From: Neelides folsomi
Lineage: Eukaryota; Arthropoda; Collembola; Neelipleona; Neelidae
Reading direction: 5' to 3'
Length of the DNA: 45,239 nucleotides
Assembly: GCA_034687125.1 (NCBI GenBank)
Contig: JAQGBZ010000460.1
Location: 1 to 45,239 of the forward strand
The notes beneath the pieces are model-generated. The model was not told the DNA's origin. It made no database searches and saw nothing but the letters and a program-made list of their open reading frames with translations. This document shows positions 8,857 through 23,033 of the stretch, piece after piece (the first letter of the stretch is position 1; every line of letters begins with the position of its first letter). Both the position numbers and the translations under genes were made by a program.

Positions 8857-11800
8857 CTCAATTCGGAATACCTTCACCAAAACCTAAAACTAAGTAAAAG
8901 CAAAGACAAAGGGGTCAAGAGAGTCGTTGCGGTTGATTCATACTTCGCTGACTCTTTTACTTGCAATATTCATTTTGACATTACGAAAAGTTTTGTGAAA
9001 ATTTTAATTCTACCCTTAAGTTAAATAGAACTAACCGAGTTAAGCTCAAAATGGAGCATAAAAGTTTTTGGGCAATTGAGCGTGCTTACTTGTACGTGGA
9101 TTATCCCTTAAACTCTGTTGTAAGTACAGATATATTATGATATGTATTTATGTAATTGTACTCACTCACAATCACTCAGCCAATATGAAAACTTACTTAA
9201 ATTAAGCTCATTCTACTCCTAATGAGGCTTAACATTAACGAGGGCGGTTTATTAATTCATAAATCTTAAAAGCTATCATACTAATATGCAGTGATCCGTA
9301 GTGCAGATTTCAATTTTTTTTCTTTTAAAACTTGTTAACTCATTTAAGTATTAAATTAAACCATAACCTTTTCATGCATCACAGGCGCACACGTAGAAAG
9401 TTGCCAATATTTAATTGAGCATTTAAAACATTTTAATAACATAAAACATTAACTAGAATATTAATAACTATATAAGTACATTTTACGCAACTTGAAATTT
9501 TGTTGATAAAATTAATTTTCTATGCATTAATTTTTTGTTCAAGACTTTCATAAAAGAATATGAAAATAAAGTATAGTTGAAATTGGGCAATGATTTCTAA
9601 CAATGTCAAAGCCGTAGAGGAGATAATAAGAATTGATCTGATTTTAATAAAAAAAATTAACTTGTTAATGTTGAACTCGTTTAAGTTTAATTTTATTCAT
9701 CAACAAAACATAATTTGGGAAAGCTGAATGCCAGGAACTGTTTTTCAATCTGCCTATCATTTTGCCCGGTTGCCCACAATTAACATAAACCTTCGATAAT
9801 TATCTATATGGTTTAAGATATTCATTTTCAAACATCATTTATTATCGTGAATATGCTCTATAATGTTATTATTAGTGAACTGATTATTTAAGCCCAATGG
9901 TAAAATCAATTTATTTCAAATTCGAAAATCTCTATCCATTTTTGTTGACCATTGACTTCATCTTTATTAACCAATTCATTAAAAAGTTAGTAAAAATTGG
10001 TCCAATTAACCATTGTATACCTGTATAGATATGTAACACGAAGGTGAAGTGGTTGGGAGGAAAAGTAAGAGCTCTCCCCTTGTGAAGCCATCGCACCATG
10101 CGAATTCCCTTAAATGTAATATCGTGTTGGCAACGGCATCTTCGGCCTCGTCGTCATCTCAAGACTCTCAAAGATTAAAGATTGTCTCAGACATATTCAC
10201 AAAAGCAGCGGAAGAAGCCGCGACAGTCATCTTTTAATAAACGTCGCGTCAGTTTGATTTTCTCATCTAATTTTGCACGAAAGAAAAATTGATACAATAT
10301 TTTATCCAGTTCAATTTACAACTTGTGATTTTGAATCATTTTCTCAATTTTGTTCAACAATTATGGAAAATAAAGTTTATCTAGCGTTTTTTCAGTCATT
10401 TAACTAATATTATATCGAGTAGCTGGAGTTCAGCGGGGGAGTTCCCACCATTACTCAAATGTTTAATAAGGTCAAACAAAGGGTAGAGGTGGACGATCCT
10501 TTTCCTTACAATGTCAACTCATGGTTGTTGTTTGTATTGGATGGGTGGCATTTTTTTATGCAGAAATAAAAGATTACATACAGCAATTTCAATACAACCA
10601 AGTTGATAACATTTTAATAACTACAATACATATTTCATATTATGAAGGGATTCGTTGAAGAGATTTGTATTTTGTATATTGCATTTGATTCATAATTAAA
10701 CAATTTATTGTCGAATCTAAACAAGACAGGTACATGCATATTATATCATGTATTACATGAAAATTTCAGGTAATCTATTTGTAAAGTTATTAATTGTGGC
10801 ATTTAAAAGTCTGATCAGAACTGAAGGACTTTTTGACATCAAGGACCTGTTGTAATCTTAATATGTAGAACGCAGTGCAGAAAGTAATTCATACATAAGT
10901 GGCAATGATTAACCAGCAATAGAGCTCATTAATAAACACTCACCACAGCTCGTTGTTTTTTCCACTAACTCTCATTTTGACTATGATTTGTTTGATTACT
11001 AGCACATCATTTGAAATGTCAACTCACTCAATTTCCTCTAATGCTATATACAAATTTTATGAATTGTTTATATAAATATCCTCATCATATTACGCAATCT
11101 ACAAGTATCTTGTATGTATGTACTTTTACTCTTCATATTCCACTATAGTCGAACAAACACAAAATATACAAAGTTCTCATCCTCAATAATAAATAGTCAA
11201 ATATGGTTATGTAAATTATTAGAAATCCACTTATTCGAGTCTTTTCCATCATCTCAACTAAAAAAATATATGCAAACATTCATTCAATTAATAAACACAA
11301 TATGCGGTTAAGATATGTATTAATGCCAAAATATTAATGCCATATTTTGTGATGATATATTAACTGGCTTATAGGATACATAAAATATTATCATAGCATT
11401 ACTGTAGTCATCAAAAACATGGTAAATTAAGTTTTTTAAATTCAATAGCTTCATAAAGTACTAAATATTAACTATGTAAAAATTGGATAAGTATGGCCTC
11501 CATTAAGAGATTCACCTTTGTATTATTTGTAATATTGATTGAATGACGATCGACTTTCAAACCACTACTATTAATTGAGTGTTTAAACTAATCCTGCTCT
11601 TATCATTCTAAATATTCTCGTTCTTATTATCAGCTCGTTGAGTCTACACAAAAAGGTACATCTCTATACCTATGCATTAGTTAGACATGTACGTAATGGT
11701 AATGTACTATACTTAAATAAGTAAAGTCTGTTTGAAAGAGTTTGGTGTCTCTGGTTGGGGATTTTGGTTTGGGAAGAGGAACGAGCGAGTTGGAAAGGGG

Positions 11801-13087
11801 GCTCAAATGTGTGGCAGAAGAATCATTTCGCTCCACAACAGCTTCATTTGCTTTGTGAACTTCCCGAGCACCTCAGCAAACTCAATCTCGGTCTCTAATA
11901 TTAAACCATCATACACTCCCAACGTCTGTTCAACTCCAGATCTTCTAAAATACAAAAATAGTTGGAACGAGTTTTAATGTGAACTTCTTGTTTCACCTCC
12001 TCAACTTTCTTCTTCTTGATCCAATTTACCAATTTCATTAGGATTTCATTAACGCCCCTCTAATCCTTCTTCAAACGAAGATACAACATTGATAAAATTG
12101 GGAGATATTGTTATTATTGTACAAATAAAGAAAATATTAGCTAGGGAAATTATCTTTTGACACAAAAGAATTAAAATTTGGGACCCAGTAAAATGCAATT
12201 CATCAGTGTTCTCGAACCAAATATTATGATAAGTAATACTCGTAATAATAATAAATACAATGAGTGAATTTAGTATTTTTACTGAATGCCTTTTCATTCC
12301 TTCGTGAGTTTCGTGAGTAAAGGATCCGAAGTGCAAAGAAATTCTTATAAACCCTTTCAACAACACTTTTTCAAGGTATGATACATTAAAATGATCTAAA
12401 AGAATATTGCCTTAATATGCTTTATATTAATAGATATAATAATTAAATATATTTTATTAATGGATATACCTGTACTGAAGATGAAAATTTATATTGAAAT
12501 AAAAGTAAATAAAGTTATTATATTAATACCATATTTGTATAGTATATTATGTATTAGAGAAAATTATTTTTAGTTAAATAGCAAAGTTAAAGTGATATTA
12601 ACATTAGGTATACTACTAATATGTTAAAGTTTTTTTTAAATTTGCCTTTGAATTTAGCCGATGGTGAAATCATTTTGATAACTTTTACCTCTCACTCACC
12701 GTCGATAAGTCAGATTAGTAGAATGCCCTTAAAAATATAATGCTTTTTAAACATGTTCATGCCTCATGCTGTGAGATCAAAACCCTTTCTACATATTAAG
12801 AAATGTTTCTCCTTCATATAATGTGCAAAATATGTATTGATATTTTCTTCATGCTTCCTAATATTTATGATAATATTTTATTAAACGAATTAAACCTCAA
12901 TAAATTAATCTTTTAACCTTCTTTTAAAGGTCATTGAGTTTTAATTAATATTATTAGAGTAAAAGCCAATTTCAAAAATTCATTTTTATTTGTAAATGGG
13001 TGATTTTCTATATGCAACATTTTTATACGTATTTGTAAAAGTAGTAAATTAAATGCAATGAAGATTTAAATACGTATCTTAACATAT

Positions 13088-13122
13088 CTTACACCTATAC
13101 TAAATAGTATTTAGTATGTAAG
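13088..13122. repeat. 35-nt imperfect palindrome (hairpin)
   Basis: The arms are cttacacctatactaaata and tatttagtatgtaag. They pair almost completely around TA, with a few unpaired bases in the left arm. It has no T tract, flanking gene 3' end or target-site duplication that would give it a role. Confidence 0.4.
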
Positions 13123-14127
13123 ACATACTGATATATTAGAAGACATTAAATCTCCCTTTGTTTCTCAATTGCAATTTTTAAAATGTCACATTTACAGCTC
13201 GTGCATGCAATCAGATTAATTGCATTTTACTATAAAAGTACTTGTTACGCTACTTATTCAGGTAGTTTTAATAGGATTCAGAAAATAAGACCATAAAATA
13301 GGCCCATTGAAATTGAATGCAACAGAAGAAAATCTCCTATCTATTGCGTGCAATGTTTTGGGTTTATTCAAGTTAGGTTCACTCTTATCCTATGCAAGTA
13401 TTATGCAACAAAAGATCGCATTCCAATGGAATAAGAAACATTGAAAAGACAAAGTAAAAGAGAATGCAAAAGTGTATCTGATGAATTGAAGCTGAATCGA
13501 ATTGAAAGGTTTTCTATTCATTTCAAGCTAAAGATGTGTTTGATAGAATTTTCAATCCTATTCACAGAACAAAGTTCATTAAAGAACACGCCTTTATTTA
13601 ACTTCAAGCTGTACTATGGTTGCATATTTCTATATTTAATGGACGTATGTACGAATACTGCATATTACATACATTACTTGTAGGTGTATGGACAATATTA
13701 TAGTATCCATTCTGTATGGTGTATAAATATTCCCATAATGCTAAGAGATAAAATATACTTTATAAAAAAGTCAAGAATGATTCAGTGATTTAAAATAAGC
13801 CGTGATTATGTGATTATATTTGAAATTTATAAAATTTAATAGGGCACAGGACACGCAATGAGTCAGCGACCGAAATACAATATCGTATACGTACCATATT
13901 GTATGTTATGTGTATTTGGCTTTGTTGAGAGTTGTGGAATCCTCTGTTTACCATGCATATAAAAATGGCAAGGGCAGAATGAGGGTAAATAGGTAAAAAG
14001 AGCCGAGCCATGTCGGGGAAGTCGGAGAATGCCGAGAGATTTCGAGTTGTGCAATGACTTGAAACTCAGCTGATCCTCCAACGGATCTCACAACACTTCA
14101 GTTTTGGGAGCGAGCGGAAATGAGGGG

Positions 14128-14274
14128 CATAAAAGTTAAGATTTAACTTGAGGATTCGCTCAACTTCCTCTGCACCATCAAAGCACCTCCAGAGCAGCGC
14201 AGTGAGCTAAAGAACAGTTGTTCTCTTCCTTAACTTTACTCCTGAGCTGGTATTGAATAGCCTTGCACAGCCAG
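14128..14274 (+). promoter_or_regulatory. Candidate promoter and first non-coding exon of the ankyrin gene
   Basis: A CATAAAAG element near 14128 is followed about 30 nt later by a pyrimidine-rich start-like region, then by CAG-CCAG|gtgaac, a good donor after 14274. The coding exon of the ankyrin gene begins with a strong acceptor at 14935-14936 lying upstream of its ATG, so an upstream non-coding exon must exist. This is the best local candidate, but it is inferred from motifs only. Confidence 0.3.
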
Positions 14275-14936
14275 GTGAACCGACAGAGATTCTCGTGATA
14301 GAGAAGGAGCTGTGAAATGTGAAAAGCCATTAGGATTCTCAGTGCGGCAATGAAGAAGAGTCCAAAAGAGAGATCATCGCAATAATGCGTGAGCGTGAGT
14401 GGAGACAATCCACTTTTAATTCACGTTCTTCCAACTGCAATTAAGGCGGCTTGGCTCGAGAAATCTCTGCAGCTTCCTCGCATTCTCTTTGCTCTCTTTC
14501 TCATCTTCATCCTCTCTCACTATACAGATACAATCTGTATGAAGCTTTTCGCCCTTTAATTTGGAATCCAATTGTTGTGGATATATTAGGAAGTTTTGAC
14601 TCACATTCAGTTTATTTTCAAAAAGTAGTTTCCATTACTATACTTTGCCAATACCATTTTAAGATATTCGTAATTAATGCATAGTGTGTAGTTTATGTAG
14701 GATGTCTGAACTATCATAGTTATGGTAAAACAGGGACAGGAAGTCATTTGTGAATTTTCCTGCCTCATCTCTTTCATCAGTTTATGTTACTTTAAACTTA
14801 AACCAAGCTCCCCTTGTAAAGAATACGCATGAAGAGTTTTAAAGAACTTTTTTTTATCTCGCCTCTTTAAATATTCAAAAATTGAGTTGATTTATACAAT
14901 GTACTAATGTGAAGTTCTTTTATTTTCTTCTTGCAG

Positions 14937-16916
14937 CATCATCCCTAACATTTTCCTCACACACTCAAGTTGAGTGGTGAAAAAGAGGAAAGAAATTCTC
15001 ATCGTATTTGAACATCAAGAGGAATGTCGTTGAAGGTATGTGCAATCTAAATGAATATTCAACAATAGTTTATTGGTTCTCCATATCGGAGTAAACAAGA
15101 TAGCGGGGCATTCCAATGCTCAAAGACTTGCGAGCCTTTATTAGGATCAATGGAACAATCAGTTTTTAAGTATCGCCAACAAAGATAAAAGGGATAGATC
15201 TAGGAGTTAATATGTAAATAATTCAGCTGTTTGAGGAGCTTTCCTACTTAATACGTACATTTACATGTACATAATATACAAAATTTTTATCGTTAGTCCT
15301 GTCCTAGTTTTAATGTAGTATAGTTATATTTAATAAGGAATAGGATTGTGTTCCAATACTTTTGAGAGTTTAAGAAATGCGAACACTGACAGCATTGTTT
15401 TTACACAATTATTAAAAGTAGTAAAAAGGAAGATGTAAAAAAGCCGTTTAATTGGTTTTTCATAGCGAGAAACTCCGTTGGACCTGCAGCTGCACCGGGC
15501 CTCCATCAAAGGAGATCAAACAACGATTGTGAAAGTTCTCGGAACTGGAAGGGTCCACGTTGACTGCAAAGATGATGTATGCTCTCAATTGACTCAATTC
15601 TCTTATTCCCTTGTATTGTTGATAAATAATACTGAGAAAACGACATGCTGCGAGTTCTTATTTATTTGCAAATAATCATTGTATGGTCAAAGGAAGGGAC
15701 AACTCCGCTGATGTTTGCGGTTGCGAGATGCCATTTGAATTGTGTTCAAGAGCTTTTGGAACAAGGAGCAGATCCGAATGCAAGGCGGCTTGAGGTTTTT
15801 TTTTACATTTTTCATGAACATAACTGACTAAACTTCATTTTATAGTATTACAATACATTAAATGTATTAATACCAATAAAATGGCTAGACTGGAGCTACA
15901 CCACTTTTCTTGGCTGCTCAAAATGGAGATTTGGATAATGTGCGATTACTATTAAAATACGGCGCTGTGGTTGATCAGCCAAATTTTGACGGCGGAACGC
16001 CGCTGTTTGTTGCTTGCCAAGGAGGTCATGAATCGGTTGTGAGGGAATTGCTCAAAGCAACTGCGTCCGTCAATTACCCGATGAAAGATCGAGCAACTCC
16101 GTTGTTCATCGCATCACAAAATGGACATACTCTGGTTGTGAGACTTCTCTTGGCCAATGGAGCTTTTGTAGATGCTAAGCGAACAGACGGAGCCACTCCG
16201 TTGTGGATTTCTGCACAAATGGGATGGACAGCAGTCGTCACATCACTTATTGACAATGGGGCTGATGTTAATGCAGTCAGACTCGTATGTTATAAACAAC
16301 AATCAAGTTAAAACTGATTTATAAGAAAGAGCCTACAATTTAAACCATTTCCAATCGGGCAGTTTATATAGTAAAATCAGTAAACTCTCAAAAATCTTAT
16401 TTTTCCCCAATCTAAAATGCATTTTTTATATTTAAAGGATGGAGCATCTCCATTATTTAAAGCAGCACACAAAGGATTCCTCGACGTTGCGCGGGTTCTC
16501 TTAAGAAGAAGGCCAAATTTGGGATTGCTACCGGTAATTTTCTTTTCTCTTACTTAAATTATGCTGAATGACTTTGTATAAATATTTTGTTCTTTATATT
16601 TGCTTACTTGTCACAACTTCACAACACTTGTAAATATCGTACATATAATATTTTGTTATATTTCTGCTTCAAAGTTTCAATTGAAGTATAAATGTATTTC
16701 TAGAATGGGTTGAGTTGCCTACATGGAGCTGCAATGTATGGGCACTTGGACATGGTTCGACTTCTCCTTAAAGCTGGGTCAGATCCAAATCTCCTGAGCG
16801 CAGAAGGGGAAAAACCAACTGAAGTGGCGATGAAAAATAAATTCCAACGTATTTCTGACTACCTCAACCAAGAGGCAAATCGTAGAATTTGTTCCAATGA
16901 GAATCCTCGCCAATAA
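14937..16916 (+). CDS. ANKRD29: Ankyrin-repeat protein, ANKRD29 orthologue
   Basis: Exons: 14937-15035 (5' UTR, ATG at 15024), 15466-15576, 15693-15794, 15889-16284, 16438-16533 and 16704-16916. They give 309 residues, close to vertebrate ANKRD29 (about 300). Nearly the whole protein is a run of about eight 33-residue ankyrin repeats: EGTTPLMFAVARCHLNC, GATPLFLAAQNGDLDNV, GGTPLFVACQGGHESVV, RATPLFIASQNGHTLVV, GATPLWISAQMGWTAVV, GASPLFKAAHKGFLDVA and NGLSCLHGAAMYGHLDMV. Its beginning (MSLKRETPL...GRVHVDC) and the unusual seventh repeat (RRRPNLGLLPNG) match the ANKRD29 pattern. There is no signal peptide, transmembrane segment or catalytic domain. It is presumably a cytoplasmic protein-binding scaffold whose role is unknown. 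All internal introns are phase 0 and mostly fall at repeat boundaries. The donor after 15794 (GAG|gttttt) is weak, so the join NARRLE/TGATPL may be off by a codon. Confidence 0.93.
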
Positions 16917-17058
16917 ACGCCAGTCTCTCATTAATCTACATTAATGTAAAACTTTTTTAACATTTTTACGGGTATAAACCTATTAACTACTATGTATTTG
17001 TGTTAATGTTAATCACTGCCTTTATAAGCAACTTTTTTAAATGTAGTTTTTAACTTTC

Positions 17059-17064
17059 ATTAAA
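17059..17064 (+). terminator. Candidate polyadenylation signal of the ankyrin gene
   Basis: ATTAAA lies about 140 nt after the TAA. An AATAAA also overlaps the stop codon itself (16912-16917), but that would leave almost no 3' UTR. Confidence 0.35.
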
Positions 17065-17858
17065 TACACTTGTTATTTAAAGTATTATTTTTATGCAATT
17101 ACACGAGCGTTACACTACATTTTATCTATCTTGATTCTTGACATTTAAACAAATGAGTGCTTGATTAGTTGTGAATCGACTCTTGGAAAAGAAGCTATAG
17201 CTTTATTATAATGTAAAGTTAGTAATAGTAATTAGGTAAACGTATTGCTTAATTAGTGAAAACGAACTAACTTTAAGTGGTGGATTCTATGTATTACTAC
17301 AATATTCCTGTAACCAACAAAAAACTAAGTTAATGTTTTGTGATTAAACATGTTTGTGATTTCCTACAGTAATGTAATGTGTATAATTAACGCTCCCACA
17401 AGCCTAGCCAGTATATACTGTTCTACATATTTATTACAAGTTATAAACTAATGAAATGAAAACTATTATGATCGATTTTTAAATTTTATAATGAATGTTA
17501 GTATTAAATATTTAATAAGTTTTTAACGAATAATATTTATCTTAATATGTAAAACAAGGTTAGTGATCACTTCACAATTCCAATGTATTTTTCTTTTATT
17601 TTCCAAATATTTTTGCCAAATACACAAAGTAACGTAACAATGTAAGGTTAATTAAATTAACTAATATTTTAAAAACAAGTTAACATTACAAAGTGCTTAA
17701 TGTTGGCTTTAAATGGAGTTCGTAACTAGTTAATGAATGACTCGGAAACATCAAATACTAATAAAAAGAAACAATAATTCAAAAACAAATCAATTCACCA
17801 CATAAAGACATAAATAAGGAGCAATGTTTGGGTTCTGTCAAAACGAAATAGAATAATA
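17065..17858. other. Convergent 3' spacer between the ankyrin gene and RPN1
   Basis: About 0.8 kb of A+T-rich DNA without a supported gene. It contains many poly-A/T and TAA-rich tracts and no long inverted repeat or clear tRNA. Confidence 0.5.
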
Positions 17859-17864
17859 TTTAAT
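17859..17864 (-). terminator. Candidate polyadenylation signal of RPN1
   Basis: ATTAAA on the minus strand lies about 55 nt past the stop at 17917-17919. A canonical AATAAA occurs only some 300 nt further on. Confidence 0.35.
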
Positions 17865-17916
17865 ATTTATATCAGTTATTTTAAACAAGAATGGGATCTC
17901 GAAGGGAGTCAGTTTT

Positions 17917-20408
17917 TTAAAGATTTTTAATGATTTGGTTAATTTTCTCAGCTAATTCGTCTTTCTTCTTTTGCGAAGAGTTTTCTTGGTCCACAAACAA
18001 CTGACGATTCATTTTTCCTGAAGCCATTTTCTCCACATTTTGTCCAAGTTGAACGTAAACTTCCCAAAGACCACGATCGAGACGCTGAAGCTCCAATACG
18101 CTAAAAAAGATTATCCATTTTAGAACTTTAATAAATATGACACATAAAATGAATATATTTTCAATGACCTAAAGCTGGATTTTTAATTTTTAAAAACAAA
18201 ACATGTAAGAACTCACTTTTCAGAGAATGTTGGAAATTCAGTTTTATTTTGAGTCATCAATTCATTAATTGCCGTTGTTTCAACTTTGTGTTCAGAAGTC
18301 ATTGTTTTAAGTACATTTTGATATCCGCTGACATCCTTATTCGTTTTTAGCTTATTGAGATGTGAATCGAAAGTCTCATAAATGTTTACTCGCTTTGCAT
18401 GACGTTTCAAAACATTTTCAACTGCAGTTGAATTCGCTCCGCTTCCTTTAGATACTTTCCCAGGTGAAATGGAAAAGTCGAGACGAACATAAATGAGAAC
18501 GGTGAAGAAGAGGATAAGGAATGCCGCGATGATCACCAAAGGTTCACGGAGCATGTAAAGCTATAACATATTATACATTTTAGCATTATTATAAATCTAA
18601 CTATTGATTTAAATGCATGCATTTAATGAAATCTTAATAATAATGTTATTATGTAATTTAAATTAAATCATACTTTTGGGAAGTTATATTCAAGCTCGAA
18701 ATCTTGAATGTGATTCTCCACTAAATTCTTTCCAGTGAGGGTAATGACGGGACGTCCAGTAATGTCAAGATAGGTGTAGTGAAGGGTCCTTGGAAGTTCT
18801 TTAAGTGGATAGGCCAATTTCAGTTTTAAATCACTCGATCCTTCAGGAAGAATGATCTTGACGGTGAAATCATCAACAGCCATGGTGTCATAAACATGGT
18901 CAAGGATTCGCATCTTCAAGACGTATTGACTTCCTTGAGTGTAAAGGTATTCATAGGATGGTAAATTGTATCCAATGACATATCGCGTTTTCCATCCACC
19001 GAAAAGAGGAAATCGTGGTCGGAGAATCAAATCAACCGAATCGTGCCTCAATTGCATGTTTGACGTGGAAATATTTCCAATATCATCTCTGTAATAAACA
19101 TCTCGAGCTGAAGCTGGTAAAACAGTCTTGAAAGCTTTCACAGAGGAAATTCCAGAATTTTGTTCTCGTTGAAAGTCAAAACGTGAAAAAGAATTCTAAT
19201 AATAATATAAAGTTACAAGTTAAGAAGATCATAAGAACTTAAATATTTAATTTAAATAATTAAGATTGGCAATTTCACTTCAATAAAATTCAAATCCTAA
19301 ATCTTACCTTCAGCTTGGCACCAGTATGAAGAATTTCAATATGCTCTTCTACAGCAATATTTCCCCAATGAGAAACTTCGATCGTCCTTTCCATTTGAGT
19401 AATGGTGAGGAAGGGGCTGTTATTTTCTCCGTGGACCGCACATTCGCTAATGGAAAATGGAACAATGTTCTCATATGGACCAAAACTAAGAGTGTTGTCA
19501 GCCTGTGAACTAGGTTTTAATTTCGTAAATGCTTCAACATTCTTGGACGCTAAGACCATTTTAGTTGTTTGCTTCGTCGTAGTGTAAGGGGTATAAAAGT
19601 AATGATTTCCAAGAAATTTAATCAATTGTTTTTCCTTCTGTGTAATTTCGACCGGAAACGGTTCAAGATATCTTGTAAAAACGGTCTCAACATCCACGTC
19701 GAAAACCTTGAATGTCAAATAATGAAATATTAGCAACGTTTTTAGATACATTCATATTATAAAAAAACATTTAATGATAATATAATATAATTTAGTGAAG
19801 AAATTGTCATAATTTATTAATTCAAATTAATCTGATTGCTACTAACTTTTCCTTTAGTGAGATCAGTTGGGAAATTGATTCTGTAGATGAGAGCTCCGTC
19901 AGCAGCTGGAATTGGTTTCTCCATATTTCCAATTGCCGTCTTCAACGTTGTCTTTCCTCCATTAGTAGTAGCCCCAATAAAAGACAGTCTGGCTTTCATA
20001 AATGGCTCAATAGAAAATAAGAAATATTTGGCAGGTGATGCGTTGGTATTTTCAATCTTCATCTTTGTCGTTACATGGACAAGTTGGGAGGCAATGTCAA
20101 TGCTCCGATCAACACTTGTCACCGTCAAGGCCTCGACTCTCACTGGGTTGCTCATCACTTGACCAACAGCAATTGCTGTCAGAAGGAATGTAATTCTTAT
20201 CACGTTTCGAGCCATCTCGAACTTCTTCATTTTATCTACAATTTATTATTTTAAAATTTTTTAAATTAACAATATTTTCAAATACACGTCAGTTCTGTCT
20301 TTTCAAACACTCAAGTCTGAGACGTCTGACAGATGAAATAATTGTCATTTAGTAATTTGCTTGTATAAATACAGATAGATTATTTAAATAAATGTCAGAA
20401 TGTATACC
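17917..20408 (-). CDS. RPN1: Ribophorin I, oligosaccharyltransferase subunit (OST1)
   Basis: Coding exons on the minus strand: 19847-20230, 19308-19706, 18674-19195, 18217-18560 and 17917-18100, 610 residues (human about 607). The protein has an N-terminal signal peptide ([16 protein letters not shown]) and a long lumenal domain with hallmark blocks [49 protein letters not shown] and [16 protein letters not shown]. One transmembrane helix follows ([19 protein letters not shown]), then a charged cytosolic tail. The NIS sequon directly after YRDDIG matches the conserved glycosylation site. Ribophorin I sits in the ER membrane, delivers nascent substrates to the oligosaccharyltransferase and contacts the ribosome-translocon complex. 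A likely 5' UTR exon ends at 20408 (CGACAG|gtatac) and joins an acceptor just before the leader at 20235. Initiation could also use the second Met, five codons on (MARNVIR). Confidence 0.97.
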
Positions 20409-20833
20409 TGTCGTAGTTTATGATTTGCTCCGGGCAAGAGAAATTCGGAAATTCGGTGTTCTTCGGATTATTTCTTCTTGAACCGGCGACGAATTGGGGA
20501 ACGCCGTGTGCTGTCTTGAGTCGTGGCTGGAAGGGCGGAGCGATTCAGTTTATCGCAAATAATAGACTCGAAATCTGAATTTATCTCATTTCACCCTTCG
20601 TCCTTGATATTCCATTGCAATTCTTTTGACAAAATCCTGAGTTGATTCCCGGATATTTAAATGTTTTACAACCCCAACTCTTACTTTTTTCTTATGTAAC
20701 ATTTGAAGTTTTAGGCATCTTTAACTGATAGTTTTGATCTGTTAAAGATATTTCATTCATAACTCATCACTTTTGAGACGTCACATATATAAAAGTTTAT
20801 TAATAATTACTTAAATAAATAGTAAAAATAGAA
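20409..20833. promoter_or_regulatory. Divergent promoter region of RPN1 and PCCB
   Basis: Only 603 nt separate the two opposite start codons (20230 and 20834). A G+C-richer core at about 20420-20560 contains the RPN1 5' UTR exon and presumably its start site. No good TATA box is placed for either gene, consistent with a housekeeping bidirectional promoter. The exact start sites cannot be read from the sequence. Confidence 0.55.
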
Positions 20834-23010
<2,177 letters not shown>

Positions 23011-23027
23011 ACTGTATTTTCTCTTTC

Positions 23028-23033
23028 AATAAA
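23028..23033 (+). terminator. Polyadenylation signal of PCCB
   Basis: AATAAA lies 18 nt after the TAA and is the first hexamer downstream. This implies a very short 3' UTR. Confidence 0.65.

Larger units (their letters stand above)
8857..14936. other. Six-kilobase gene-poor stretch
   Basis: No gene that I can support. Most of it is A+T-rich DNA with short random frames. G+C-richer islands occur at about 10040-10260 (a 62-codon plus-strand frame rich in Ser and Ala, no recognised domain), 11720-11960 and 13950-14520. The last island probably holds the promoter and first non-coding exon of the ankyrin gene. An imperfect palindrome sits at 13088-13122. Confidence 0.5.

Noticed and set aside
14178..14408. 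76-codon minus-strand frame
   Set aside because: It overlaps the likely promoter and leader region of the ankyrin gene and shows no family resemblance.
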